This document shows positions 1 to 9,929 of a stretch of 64,000 nucleotides of DNA, one piece after another (the stretch's first letter is position 1; the number at the start of each line of letters is the position of its first letter). The notes beneath the pieces were generated by a model. That model was given only the letters and a program-made list of their open reading frames with translations. It made no database searches and was not told the origin of the DNA. Made by a program: the position numbers and the translations under genes. Source of the DNA: an uncultured Lachnospira sp. (lineage in GTDB: Bacteria; Bacillota; Clostridia; Lachnospirales; Lachnospiraceae); NCBI GenBank assembly GCA_934359185.1, contig CAKRLE010000003.1:201785-265784 (forward strand). The letters run 5' to 3'.

Positions 1-437
1 TCCATATCAGCCCAGAAACCAACTGTAGATGAGAAATCCTCCCACATACCTTTGTATTTCCATACGCTCTCTTTACAATGATTGATGAATGGCTCAAGAC
101 CATATTCTTCAATCTGTTCCTTGCCATCAAGACCGAGTTTCTTCTCAACCTCAAGCTCAACAGGAAGTCCGTGTGTATCCCATCCAGCCTTTCTTGGAAC
201 CATATAACCCTTCATTGTTCTATATCTTGGAATCATATCCTTGATAACTCTTGTAAGAACATGTCCAATATGTGGCTTACCATTGGCTGTAGGAGGTCCG
301 TCATAAAATGTATATGTCTCTCCCTGCTTGCGGTTCTCAATACTCTTCTTAAAGATGTCATTATCTTTCCAGAACTTCTCAACCTGCTTTTCTCTCTCTA
401 CGAAATTCATGTCCGATGATACTTTTTCGTAAACCAT
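1..437 (-). CDS. ileS: Isoleucyl-tRNA synthetase, N-terminal part (runs off window)
   Basis: Charges tRNA-Ile with isoleucine in the cytoplasm. Only the first ~145 codons lie in the window. They carry the class I aminoacyl-tRNA synthetase HIGH signature inside [13 protein letters not shown], followed by the [13 protein letters not shown] block typical of IleS. The start ATG at 437 is set by AAGGAG a few bases upstream. The gene sits behind a T-box leader and its own promoter, so expression should respond to uncharged tRNA-Ile. Very secure, apart from the missing C-terminal part. Confidence 0.96.
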   Translation of the reverse strand, partial: MVYEKVSSDMNFVEREKQVEKFWKDNDIFKKSIENRKQGETYTFYDGPPTANGKPHIGHVLTRVIKDMIPRYRTMKGYMVPRKAGWDTHGLPVELEVEKKLGLDGKEQIEEYGLEPFINHCKESVWKYKGMWEDFSSTVGFWADM

Positions 438-510
438 GCTGAATTCTCCTTTTCGTTGATTCTTTTCCATATCATGCAGTTCTATGAACTGCTGCAGCCA
501 TCCAGACTGC

Positions 511-797
511 AAAAAGCCCCCTGCCGTAATTACGACAGGGGGCAGAATTAACTTTACCTTGTTCATTACGACATACCAGCATATGCGTCCCCTTTAACGG
601 TGGGATTACCGTCCTGGCTTAATCAAGAACGCTTACATACACTTACAACCCAATTATGATTGTATCTGCCTCCGCTTATCTCTTTCAGCTGGATGCTTGG
701 AAGTGATATTCAGACTGATTCTACCCGCATCGGCTCACACCATCCCGACTCGCTCTTGCTCTCGACTACAATCCTACTGTCTTCGTCATCGCATTTA
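511..797 (-). ncRNA. T-box leader (tRNA-Ile) of ileS
   Basis: The roughly 350-nt leader contains the Stem I distal signature GGTGTGAGCC, an ATC triplet in the context GAATATCACTTCC that fits an isoleucine specifier loop, a hairpin ending in ACCGTTA like the stem III region, and a 13-bp terminator stem (516-528 with 531-543) followed by T5. The canonical antiterminator box (AGGGTGGNACCGCG) is not seen before the terminator; the segment there reads GAACAAGGTAAAGTTAATTC. Position ahead of ileS supports the assignment. Confidence 0.85.
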
Positions 798-802
798 TAT
801 GA

Positions 803-831
803 ATAATATGCCACAAAAATGCTTTTGTCAA
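803..831 (-). promoter_or_regulatory. ileS promoter
   Basis: On the minus strand TTGACA, a 17-nt spacer and TATTAT form a near-perfect vegetative sigma promoter. Transcription would start around position 796 and run through the T-box leader into ileS. Confidence 0.85.
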
Positions 832-859
832 GGTTTTATGGGATAACTTCCTTTAAAAT

Positions 860-912
860 AAAACAAGACTGCCGCCCCAGCGGCTCAAACCGCTAGAACA
901 ACAGCCCTGTTT
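860..912 (-). terminator. Terminator of the pectin-degrading enzyme gene
   Basis: Read on the minus strand, AAACAGGGCTG pairs with CAGTCTTGTTT around an inner AGCGGTTTGAGCCGCT hairpin, followed by a T-rich tail. It lies just beyond the stop of the 956-7447 gene and before the ileS promoter. Confidence 0.75.
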
Positions 913-955
913 ATATGGTTACATATTTAATTAACCCAAAAATGTCATCGTGTCA

Positions 956-3900
956 CTATGCACGTTTCTTCTCATCAGCCTTAGAAGCCTTGATTCCAAA
1001 GTATGCTGCAGCTGCTGCACCCATGAGCATAAGCCAGAGAACGATATGTCCTGCATCTGCTGTCTTAGGTGATGCAATTGTGCTTGTTGTTATCATGCTT
1101 CTTGCAGCGGCAACATCAACAAGAACATACTGTGAACAATGGTCTATAGCAAATTCAGCAAATCCACCTGTAACAGTTGTAACCTGATACTGATTTTCAA
1201 GCTGTCCTGCTGACTCATTGTTATAATACAGTGCAAGCTGTGTTCCATCTGCAAACTTACCAGCCACATTAACCGCTACCTTGAATGTTCCAGGAAGCTT
1301 ACCTGAGTAATTGAAGTCGATTACAGTATACTTGTCACTGGCAATACCTGCATTAGATGCAGCCTTTGAAACAGTGTTACTCTTTACATCAACTGTAATC
1401 TTAAGTGTGAAATCTGATGATGCATTGCCAAGCTTGCTTCCATCAAGTGTAACAATCGCATTAACCTTGCCATTATCATCAACAACACCTATACTAAGCG
1501 TCTTTCCTGTCTCTTTAAGCTTATTAATCACCTCTGCAGATACTGACGCATCCTGTGATGCAAATACTGCTATATTAGATGCCTTTCCATTAATAATCTT
1601 ATCAATTACAGTGCTTGTAACAGTTTCTGTAGTTCCAAGGACTGCATCGCCAGTTGTTATCTGACCATTAGCATCTATAGATGATATTATTTTAGCTGCG
1701 CCTTCTGATATCTCGCCCATCTGGGTGAAATTAGTACCATCAATCTTGATTACATCAGCACCAGGAATCTCATCTGGTGTAAGTACATCATCTGTACTAT
1801 CATCGGAACTGTCATAATCATCTGATGAGCCTGAACCTGAACCGCCGTTGCTGCCATTGTTAGAACCATTATTGCCATTGTTATTAGAATTTGATTCATT
1901 ACCTAACGTATCTGTATAATTTGACTCTGGTAAACCTGTATTATCATACACAGCATCGCTGCTTGATTCTACTGTGTCAATATATGAACTCTTTTCCCAC
2001 TGAAGTGTTGAGAAATTATTTACACCTGCTCCAGTAAATGGCACTACTGTACTACTCAATGAAGCTGCATCTCTTAATACATATGAATATCCGAGTGCAG
2101 ACTTAAATGTAACAGGATCTGTAACTTTCAATGTCCTATCTGATGCATCTAATGAATTGTTTACCTTTGGAGCAAGCTTGTATCTTACTCCTTTGATATA
2201 GTAAAGTGAGTTAATTGCATTAATATAACCTGAAGGACTGCTTCCGTTACCACTGTTTAATGCGTTCATGATACCATTAATATAACAATTCTCAAGAAGC
2301 ACTTTTGCATTACATGTTGATGAAGCACCATTACTTACTATATGCTTTGCAGCATCCTTATTAGTAATAGACATTCTCGCATCAAACAAATACTGTGCAT
2401 CCATTACACAATTATACACATGAGCAGTACCAAATCTTACTCTTGGCATTCTGTCCATTGAATCATAATAATAGTTATTAGCAAATGTAACATGTAAATT
2501 TCTATTAGTTTCTGCTTCATCATTCTGACCTAACAAATGAGTCTTTTTCTGACCATAAGCATAGTCTCTTATCTGCTGCTTTGTCATTCCACTATCAAGT
2601 AATGACTTATAATATGGATATGCACCAGGATTATTCTCCAACTGTGTCATAACCTCATTAAAGAATGTATCATTCTCGCTGCCTGGCATAAACTGACACC
2701 ATGAAACTGTAATATTCATTGGTGTATCGTGTGATGCATCAGTCTTAATATCAACAACACCATCATATGATTTAAAGAATGTGCAATGGTCAACCCATAT
2801 TCCTGTACTTCCATTCTCAATTGTCATATAATCCCAGTCGTTAACATCATAATCACCGCTAGTAGCTTCATCCCACTCCCAAAGCTCGTCAAATTTAATA
2901 TTTCTTATAATAACATTCTTCGACTGCTTTATGTCTAATGCTGCATGCTTAATTGATGAAGCATTATTAGAGAATATTGTAAGATTAGTGATATCCTGAA
3001 GATATACTTTTGATACGCCTGATTTCTTTAACGTATCACTAAGAAGAGGCTCATTATGAGTTGCAAATAAACTCACAGGATATTCTGCCTTATTTTCCAC
3101 TTCATTATATCCAAGATTAATGTCTGATGTTATCTCAATAACACTTGGAACGCCCTTACTATTCTTTACTTTAACAAGAGCATCAAGGAATTCCTTACCG
3201 TTTGCTACTTTATAATAGTTACTGTTTGTTTCCTTTAAAAGTCCACCACCTGTAACACCTGTTGTACTTGCAAATCCTTCTGCATTGTACTTAGAAAGTC
3301 CTGTATCATCACTTTCATATGCAGAATACTTATCAGAAGAATCATATGCATTCTCTACAACACCATCATTGTTGACATATTTATCACCACTATATGCAGA
3401 TGATGCAAGACTTGAAGCCTTCGCTTCCCATCCAGCTTTATCTGAGCCCATAAGTTCATTGGCACCTGCCTGGCTTATCTGTCTTCTGTTTACATTGACA
3501 GCATATCCTGCACCATATGAACCACACTCATAATATCTTGTAGCTTCATATACTTCTAGATTAGATGATAATTCTTTACCACTCCAGTCAGAGTAGCCCC
3601 AATCCTTATTAATTATTGAACCCATGTAACAGTTAACAAATGCAATTGCTGCCTTATTCTGATATGGTCTTCCCAGATAATACTTAGTTCCACCGCATGA
3701 TGATTCAGAAGTAAATCTACAATTATTATATATTACGCCATATGGATAACTTTCGTCTGTATTAAATGCAGTGAAATATCCAGAATTCTTTGCTGAAGCA
3801 TATCTGAACTTTAAATCGCAATCATCAAATATTACCTTACATGTCTGTCCCCACATGAAATCAACATTACCTAATATATAACATCTCTGAAGATAATAAT

Positions 3901-6900
3901 TACCTTTCTTTACCTGTAATGTATCCTGATAACCTAACAATCTTACACCAATAAGCATAGAATTTCCTGCTTCAGAATAAAATGCCTCTGCAGATTCATT
4001 ACCACCTTTACCTGTATAAGCATATGAGTTCTCTATTGTAAGATTCTCTGCCGTAAAATTATTAGCTCCTGCATTTACAGAAAATGCGTATCTGACATCA
4101 GGTGGGTTACTGATATCCACGCAATCTGCTGTATCATAATATATACGTGTTTTTTCACTATCCTCACCTATTAATGTAATATCAGGTGTGGATACCTTAA
4201 TCTTCTCGTTATACTCACCATTTCTTATAAAGATAACCTTAGTTCCAGAAGCACTTCCCGCTGCTGCAATTGCCTCTGTAACAGTCTTGTATTCTGGTGC
4301 ACCATAAGCTGTTGTATCACCTGCTGTTCCTGTAAATGATGCATCAACAACATAATCATAATCTGAAAGATATACATAATTTAATGTCTTTTCAACTTTT
4401 AATCCATTGTTGTACTCAAGTACAAGCTTAACTTCATTACGACCCTTTTCAAGAGTTATGTTCTTATCAAATGTAAATGTATCATATACTTTAGCTACTG
4501 CTGCTGTCTGCTGCTTAGTGCCATTAACATATACTGAAACTGTACCTGGCGCACCAGCGATACCCTCAATGATAATTTTATCGTTAAATACTGTATTATA
4601 AGATCTCTTTGTTACAAATAATGGTACATTTTCATCATATGAACCGCTATGTCCATCTGTTGGTAATGTCCATGCCTCTTCGCTTAATGGACTAAAATTG
4701 TCATTAGATACTGCCTTTACTGAATAATAATAAGGCACTTCCGCTGTAACTGTAGTATCTTTATAAGATGTCCCCTCAACTGTTGCTATTACCTTAGCAT
4801 CTGTCTCATCTGAACTTCTTCTATAGACTTCATATTTAGTAGCACCTGATGCTGCTGTCCAGCTTAAATCTACAGAATTTGAAGAAGATACATAACTAAG
4901 TGTTATAACAGGAATGCTAAGTGCTGGCTCAATATATGCCACACTTGACTCAACCCATGCATTTCTATTCTTAATATTAAGTTCCTTAGAATTACCTAAT
5001 GTTCCACAAACTCTGAACTTATAATTACCACCCTCAGTTGCAGAAACTGGATATTCATATGTTGTATCTTTAAGCTCTGTCGCAACATCTGTCCATTCTG
5101 CTGCACCTGGCTTTAATACCTGAAGAACATACTTACCATCATACTTAGCTTCATCCCCTGTCCAGCTCACAGTAATCTTTGTTCTGTCTGCTGCTGGAAC
5201 TGCTGAGACACTACTTATAACAGGAGCTATACCCATTGGGTCATAGTATGTATTCTGGTCATATATTACACTGCCATCAGCCGCTGTATATACCATGTTA
5301 GTAACTGTAGCTGTTACATTATTAAGTATAAGACCATACATAAGATTGTCGGATGCAGAACTTACATAATTTGCATCATACTTCATTGTCTTAGGATTAG
5401 ACTTGCCTGCAGCGTTTACAACCTCTAATGTAATACCATCTGCACCCTTTGTAACCTTAAAATGAAGCTTTTCCTCTGCTGCTGCTGGAACTGCTGTATT
5501 ACTACTCTTACCAAGAAGTTCTGTAGCTTTCTTAGAATAAAGCATTACAACATCATTATTGCTTCTTATTGCAGATGTCATTGCTTTATAATCGCCATTC
5601 TGTTCATTAATCACACCAAATGCAACAAACTTACTTGTACCAGCTGATGAGTCATATGAAAGCACAATATCAGCCTCTAATGTATTAGCATCCGCTGTAG
5701 CTGGAAATGCATACATTGATAATTTAGTTGCAGTCATACTGTTAGTTGGTAATCCACCACCAACCTGTGTCATCGATAATGTCTGTCCTAACTCTTTAAC
5801 AGTTAAAGAGCCAGCGCCTGTTCCATCCCCTGGCATATTGATGACACTTAATTCCGCCTTAGCATTTTCTGGATGCTTCACAACATCTGGAATTAACTCT
5901 GGGCTGAAATTCTTTGTTATTGCTTCGCCAACTGCCGCATTAGTAAGATCCAGAGTATCGTCTAATGAATATTTTGCATTATCTATTGATACTGTATATT
6001 CAACACCTCTCTTAAGATCTACTATATATTTACCTTCTGCATCAATCTCTGCTTCTGCTGAATATGACTTTGATGAGAAAGTAAGCTTGTTTCCTGCAAA
6101 AGCTGCTCCTACAGAACCTGAAACTGTATTAGGAACATCTTCCACCTTATAATCTACTGCATGAATAAACGAACCATTAGCATTAACATCAATCTTTAAT
6201 GTCTGTTCTTCTGCTGATGTATTCACATATTTTATCACATTAGAAGGTGCTTCTGCTGATGTCTGTCCTTCGCTTATTGTAATTACCTTTTTATCTGAAT
6301 CATTAACATAATACTCAGCTGTAACTGGTGCTGTATTATACATACAGCCTGTTATTGTAAACTTCGCCATAGATTCCGCTGGAACTTTTACTGTAAATGT
6401 AAAACCAGTTGTTGCATACATACCATGTGTATTTGCATTTTTATCCAGCTTAGCATTATTTTTCTTTGATAAAAGAATATATCCATCTGGAGATGATTTA
6501 TCACTTATAGTAACTACATCTGCATCAAATATTTGTCCCTTAGTAAAATCATATGACTCTCCGCCACCTATTGCTGGTGCATTGAGATATCCTTCTACAA
6601 GATAAGGTATGGATAAAACTTCTTTATCACTATTGTTTTTAATAACTACCTTTTTATTATCTGTATCAAATACTGCCTTTAATGATGATGTACCAGCATA
6701 CACATTATCTGAAAGTGTTGCCAGTGTAATCTTTTCAGTATTTGGCTCTTGTGTAAATACAATCTGGTCTTTAGATGCCTTAAGTGTTATCTGATCTGCA
6801 TCATACTTTCCAGATAAACTTACAAGTGCATCTCCATCATATCTTATCTCTGCTGAAATCTTCTCACCAGTTGCACTCTGCTCTTCAACAACAACGCCAA

Positions 6901-7447
6901 AGATATCAATTGCACTATTTGATGAGCCAACATAATAAGTATTAGCTTCTGTCAATTCAAATGTATCTTTATAATATCCAGCAGCCGTACGCTCTGTAAT
7001 AGCCTTCTGTGTTCCAGTTGGATCCATTACCTTAAGCTGTCTTGCAGCATCCTTTGTATACCAGTAAACTGTAACATTAGTAGATGCTGTTGTTGTAAAA
7101 CCTATACAAGCTTGTCCAACCTTTGCTCCACCACCTGTACTTAATTTTCCTGTGGCAGTATATCCATCAAATCCACTGTCTGTCCAGCTTCCTGATGATA
7201 CCGTCGAACCTCCACCACTTTTACTATAGACAGTAAAGTATCCTGACTTGTCTGTAGCTGTCCATGACTCTGTCGCATTGGCTTCATGACCTGTAATATT
7301 ACTCATATCAAGAGTATATACAGTACCATCCGCTTTCGCTTCCTGCACACCCATACCAGCAAAATCCAATGGTACTACACCCACTACCATCAGTGCCGCC
7401 ATGAGGCATGCAACTATCCTTTCTTTGAACCCACGTTTCCTGTTCAT
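956..7447 (-). CDS. Wall-anchored pectin methylesterase / pectate lyase
   Basis: A 2163-residue secreted enzyme for pectin breakdown at the cell surface. In order: signal peptide (1-39, ending EAKADG); N-terminal beta-rich, possibly carbohydrate-binding domains (about 40-730); two fibronectin type III domains (about 741-830 and 846-926); an Ig-like domain (about 940-1020); a CE8 pectinesterase (about 1025-1335) with the Asp motifs YQDTL and GNVDFMWG and the Arg motif YLGRPY; a PL1 pectate lyase (about 1400-1770) with VDHCTFF and the catalytic-Arg block RMPRVRFGTAHVYN; a Ser/Asn/Gly/Asp linker (about 1850-1890); a membrane-proximal domain; and a C-terminal SPKTAD motif, hydrophobic helix and KADEKKRA tail, as in sortase substrates. 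Demethylation and eliminative cleavage are therefore combined in one protein. AAGGAGGG sits just before the ATG. The gene is monocistronic. Confidence 0.93.
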   Translation of the reverse strand: MNRKRGFKERIVACLMAALMVVGVVPLDFAGMGVQEAKADGTVYTLDMSNITGHEANATESWTATDKSGYFTVYSKSGGGSTVSSGSWTDSGFDGYTATGKLSTGGGAKVGQACIGFTTTASTNVTVYWYTKDAARQLKVMDPTGTQKAITERTAAGYYKDTFELTEANTYYVGSSNSAIDIFGVVVEEQSATGEKISAEIRYDGDALVSLSGKYDADQITLKASKDQIVFTQEPNTEKITLATLSDNVYAGTSSLKAVFDTDNKKVVIKNNSDKEVLSIPYLVEGYLNAPAIGGGESYDFTKGQIFDADVVTISDKSSPDGYILLSKKNNAKLDKNANTHGMYATTGFTFTVKVPAESMAKFTITGCMYNTAPVTAEYYVNDSDKKVITISEGQTSAEAPSNVIKYVNTSAEEQTLKIDVNANGSFIHAVDYKVEDVPNTVSGSVGAAFAGNKLTFSSKSYSAEAEIDAEGKYIVDLKRGVEYTVSIDNAKYSLDDTLDLTNAAVGEAITKNFSPELIPDVVKHPENAKAELSVINMPGDGTGAGSLTVKELGQTLSMTQVGGGLPTNSMTATKLSMYAFPATADANTLEADIVLSYDSSAGTSKFVAFGVINEQNGDYKAMTSAIRSNNDVVMLYSKKATELLGKSSNTAVPAAAEEKLHFKVTKGADGITLEVVNAAGKSNPKTMKYDANYVSSASDNLMYGLILNNVTATVTNMVYTAADGSVIYDQNTYYDPMGIAPVISSVSAVPAADRTKITVSWTGDEAKYDGKYVLQVLKPGAAEWTDVATELKDTTYEYPVSATEGGNYKFRVCGTLGNSKELNIKNRNAWVESSVAYIEPALSIPVITLSYVSSSNSVDLSWTAASGATKYEVYRRSSDETDAKVIATVEGTSYKDTTVTAEVPYYYSVKAVSNDNFSPLSEEAWTLPTDGHSGSYDENVPLFVTKRSYNTVFNDKIIIEGIAGAPGTVSVYVNGTKQQTAAVAKVYDTFTFDKNITLEKGRNEVKLVLEYNNGLKVEKTLNYVYLSDYDYVVDASFTGTAGDTTAYGAPEYKTVTEAIAAAGSASGTKVIFIRNGEYNEKIKVSTPDITLIGEDSEKTRIYYDTADCVDISNPPDVRYAFSVNAGANNFTAENLTIENSYAYTGKGGNESAEAFYSEAGNSMLIGVRLLGYQDTLQVKKGNYYLQRCYILGNVDFMWGQTCKVIFDDCDLKFRYASAKNSGYFTAFNTDESYPYGVIYNNCRFTSESSCGGTKYYLGRPYQNKAAIAFVNCYMGSIINKDWGYSDWSGKELSSNLEVYEATRYYECGSYGAGYAVNVNRRQISQAGANELMGSDKAGWEAKASSLASSAYSGDKYVNNDGVVENAYDSSDKYSAYESDDTGLSKYNAEGFASTTGVTGGGLLKETNSNYYKVANGKEFLDALVKVKNSKGVPSVIEITSDINLGYNEVENKAEYPVSLFATHNEPLLSDTLKKSGVSKVYLQDITNLTIFSNNASSIKHAALDIKQSKNVIIRNIKFDELWEWDEATSGDYDVNDWDYMTIENGSTGIWVDHCTFFKSYDGVVDIKTDASHDTPMNITVSWCQFMPGSENDTFFNEVMTQLENNPGAYPYYKSLLDSGMTKQQIRDYAYGQKKTHLLGQNDEAETNRNLHVTFANNYYYDSMDRMPRVRFGTAHVYNCVMDAQYLFDARMSITNKDAAKHIVSNGASSTCNAKVLLENCYINGIMNALNSGNGSSPSGYINAINSLYYIKGVRYKLAPKVNNSLDASDRTLKVTDPVTFKSALGYSYVLRDAASLSSTVVPFTGAGVNNFSTLQWEKSSYIDTVESSSDAVYDNTGLPESNYTDTLGNESNSNNNGNNGSNNGSNGGSGSGSSDDYDSSDDSTDDVLTPDEIPGADVIKIDGTNFTQMGEISEGAAKIISSIDANGQITTGDAVLGTTETVTSTVIDKIINGKASNIAVFASQDASVSAEVINKLKETGKTLSIGVVDDNGKVNAIVTLDGSKLGNASSDFTLKITVDVKSNTVSKAASNAGIASDKYTVIDFNYSGKLPGTFKVAVNVAGKFADGTQLALYYNNESAGQLENQYQVTTVTGGFAEFAIDHCSQYVLVDVAAARSMITTSTIASPKTADAGHIVLWLMLMGAAAAAYFGIKASKADEKKRA

Positions 7448-7530
7448 TTGACCCTCCTTGTTTTCCGAAGAAAATAGAAAAAATAAATATTAATGTGAAC
7501 ATACCTAATATGTTCCGCGCGCATGTCCGT

Positions 7531-7559
7531 ATCGTACCATACCCCTCCCCATTTTTCCA
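7531..7559 (-). promoter_or_regulatory. Candidate promoter of the pectinase gene
   Basis: Minus strand TGGAAA, 17 nt, TACGAT: a weak -35 and -10 as expected for an activated promoter. The predicted start is near 7524, leaving a ~75-nt leader before the pectinase ATG. The tandem repeats at 7563-7617 lie immediately upstream. Confidence 0.45.
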
Positions 7560-7562
7560 CCG

Positions 7563-7617
7563 ATATTTTTAGCTTTTTCAAAAATCATCCGCATATATTT
7601 AGCCGTTTCAAAAATTC
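7563..7617. repeat. Two direct repeats, 30-bp phased, upstream of the pectinase promoter
   Basis: ATATTTTTAGCTTTTTCAAA (from 7563) and ATATATTTAGCCGTTTCAAA (from 7593) match at 16 of 20 positions here and continue with AAAT in both. The starts are exactly 30 bp apart (about three helical turns). Relative to the candidate promoter they cover roughly -39 to -61 and -69 to -91, a typical layout for a transcription activator. No regulator is encoded next to the gene. Confidence 0.5.
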
Positions 7618-7666
7618 GTACAAAACCATCAATATATTTCCATTTTATTGTGCAATTTTCACAAAC

Positions 7667-7703
7667 AAAAAAACTTCAGGTAATGCTAACGCACCCCTGA
7701 AGT
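7667..7703 (-). terminator. Terminator of the Rpn-type gene
   Basis: Minus strand ACTTCAGG (7696-7703) pairs with CCTGAAGT (7673-7680), followed by T7. It is placed directly after the stop at 7732. Confidence 0.85.
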
Positions 7704-7731
7704 TCATATAATAATAATAATTTATTGTTTT

Positions 7732-8736
7732 CTAACCAGGAAAACAAAATCCTGCCTTTTCCATATCATTTTTCAACTGCTCAACCGACACTCCAAGCTT
7801 TTCTGCCCCTGCTTCCGGTGTAATCATCCCAGACTGTATAAAATCATATGTCGCAATAATTTTCCCCTGTTCAACTCCACGCTCTATTCCCTGTTCTATT
7901 CCCTTCTCAATTCCGCGCTCCTCAATTGCCTCACTCAAATTACACATAGAGTTCACCTCTTCCTCTAATTCTACTGACATCGCAATGCCATACTCATTCT
8001 CCAGAACCTGCTTCTTTTCATCTGGTTTTATATCTGCTGACAACAATGTAGATAACATACTTATCAGCGTATTCTTTGATTCTACTGTCTTGCTTGAATT
8101 AAGATTAATAAATACAGTTGACATCAAATCATATCTTCCTGTTGATATCTCTTCAACCGTTCCATCTGCTGGATAAAGAATAGTCGGTTTAATTGAATAT
8201 TCCACTATGGAATCTGCAACTCTTTTATATGACCTTTTCCTATCCGGTGTATTCATGCATATCCAGATTGAATATACCTTCTTAACCCCATCATAATTAT
8301 CCGCTGTATACTCTACATCCATCTGCTGCGACAGCAGTCTTGCTGGATATATTATTCCTCTCGTCACTAGGTCATAACCCGGATAAAAAGACTTCTGTGC
8401 CTCGATATTAATATACATCCTCTGTCTGTTGCCATCACGCATTCTCACATAAAATACAATATCAAAATATATCTTTCCCTCACCTGGTATATTGCTCTCA
8501 TTTTCAAGAACCGATACAGCATCTGGGCGGACATGCCGCGTTGCCACTTCCGGCTCACCTTCAATTGCAACCCTCGCTTCACTAAGGGAATAATCCTCAA
8601 ATTCCCTTACAGAATACTTTAAAATATAAGCTAATATATTCTTATCCTTCAATATCTGTCTTACGTGTTCATCATACTGTGCCTTAGCCCCAGCAGCATC
8701 AATTGTGCTTGCAATAAATGTTTCTTTTTCCCCCAT
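7732..8736 (-). CDS. Rpn-family PD-(D/E)XK nuclease / putative transposase
   Basis: A 334-residue protein of the recombination-promoting nuclease (Rpn, PF12784-like) family common in gut Firmicutes. The PD-(D/E)XK core is visible as RPDAV, then FDIVFYV and the E-x-Q motif in INIEAQKSF. The C-terminal part has the family's repetitive Glu/Gly run (EERGIEKGIEQGIERGVEQG, 20 residues) followed by a short helical tail. Known relatives nick or cut DNA and stimulate RecA-independent recombination; in this host the role is unknown. The start is the ATG at 8736 preceded by AAAGGAG; a TTG five codons upstream gives a longer frame but overlaps the ribosome binding site. Confidence 0.85.
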   Translation of the reverse strand: MGEKETFIASTIDAAGAKAQYDEHVRQILKDKNILAYILKYSVREFEDYSLSEARVAIEGEPEVATRHVRPDAVSVLENESNIPGEGKIYFDIVFYVRMRDGNRQRMYINIEAQKSFYPGYDLVTRGIIYPARLLSQQMDVEYTADNYDGVKKVYSIWICMNTPDRKRSYKRVADSIVEYSIKPTILYPADGTVEEISTGRYDLMSTVFINLNSSKTVESKNTLISMLSTLLSADIKPDEKKQVLENEYGIAMSVELEEEVNSMCNLSEAIEERGIEKGIEQGIERGVEQGKIIATYDFIQSGMITPEAGAEKLGVSVEQLKNDMEKAGFCFPG

Positions 8737-8921
8737 GCTTCTCCTTTTCAATTATATTAGATGTGATAGTGATAATCAAGACTTCCAGAGACATCCCCCA
8801 ATTTTAAATTCTCCTAACGCCTTATTTCAATCACTGTTTATTTATAATATTTATTTTAAATATACACGCTCTGCAATCTATTGTCAATATCAATTTTTAA
8901 TAATCAGTAATAAATCATAAC

Positions 8922-8957
8922 AAAAAATCTCCGGGCAGCGCTTACGCACTCCCGGAG
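8922..8957 (-). terminator. Terminator of the transporter/amidohydrolase operon
   Basis: CTCCGGG (8929-8935) pairs with CCCGGAG (8951-8957). Minus-strand transcription ends in T6 (8922-8927). It closes the operon that begins at dppB. Confidence 0.85.
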
Positions 8958-8982
8958 TTAATTCACTCTGACATTATTCAAT

Positions 8983-9906
8983 TTATTGCAGGCAATACCC
9001 TGCCACTCCCATAAATGCTGGTATTGTAATAACCGATATAATCGTGCTGAGACATACTGTCTTGACTGATAACAGATAATTTTCATTAAACTGCTTTGCA
9101 AACACAGCAATATTAGCTCCTACCGGAGTACATACTGCGATTAGTATAATCATTGCAATCTCTGTACTGATTATCGGAACAAACCTGATTACAGCAACCA
9201 TGAAAGCAAGTGTCACAGCAGGAATTAGTACAAGCCTGAAAATACTGCATATGTATACACTTATATCACAAAATATATCCTTTAGTCTAAGCTTTGACAT
9301 ATATATACCCAATATAATCATTGCAAGCGGTGAGTTCATTGCAGCTATATACCCAACGGATTTTATAACTATGTATGGCATTGTAACTCTTGACACAAAC
9401 ACCAACAATCCAACAATAAGTGCAATAACAACTGGATTTTTTACAACTGTCGGTATATTAACATTTTTTCTGTCACCAGTAAGAATATAAGCTCCATATG
9501 TCCATTGAAATATATTGAGCAGTGCAATATAAGCACTTATATAAAATACTCCATCATCCCCATATGCAGCCTGCGCCAGTGGTATTCCTATAAATCCAGC
9601 ATTACAGAAAGAAGATGCAAAATTCATCACTCGTTTTATATCTCTGTAAATTATGTACGATATAATAACCGCTATGCAAAGTGACACTAATGCAAGCGTA
9701 AATGAAACACATGCTCCCATCATCTTTTTATCAGAATACTCTGTAAAAAAAGATTTTAATATAACACATGGAATAACAACCCTGACAAGCAACGTTCCCA
9801 TATCACTAGCTGATTCTTCAGATATAAAATCTCTTTTTGCAAGCCACAGTCCCACCAGCATCAACAGAAACATAACAACAATCTGTTTCAAAAGTATGGC
9901 AGACAT
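8983..9906 (-). CDS. AEC-family permease
   Basis: A 307-residue membrane protein with about ten hydrophobic segments, of the auxin efflux carrier (AEC, PF03547) family. Bacterial members carry organic acids such as malate, or other small anions. Visible family features are the N-terminal LLKQIVVMFLLMLVGLWLAK, the FCNAGFIGIPLAQAAYG segment near residue 100, and the late APVGAN-like segment (CTPVGANIAVFA) near residue 262. It starts 23 bp after the cytidylate-kinase-like gene and is the last gene of the operon, so it may move a product or co-substrate of the pathway. The substrate cannot be read from sequence. Confidence 0.85.
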   Translation of the reverse strand: MSAILLKQIVVMFLLMLVGLWLAKRDFISEESASDMGTLLVRVVIPCVILKSFFTEYSDKKMMGACVSFTLALVSLCIAVIISYIIYRDIKRVMNFASSFCNAGFIGIPLAQAAYGDDGVFYISAYIALLNIFQWTYGAYILTGDRKNVNIPTVVKNPVVIALIVGLLVFVSRVTMPYIVIKSVGYIAAMNSPLAMIILGIYMSKLRLKDIFCDISVYICSIFRLVLIPAVTLAFMVAVIRFVPIISTEIAMIILIAVCTPVGANIAVFAKQFNENYLLSVKTVCLSTIISVITIPAFMGVAGYCLQ

Positions 9907-9929
9907 ATATACATTTTTCCTTTCAATCT

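Noticed and set aside
560-800. Structured RNA region ahead of ileS considered as a tRNA or rRNA gene
   Set aside because: There is no tRNA cloverleaf or CCA end; the GGTGTGAGCC signature, terminator and position identify a T-box leader.
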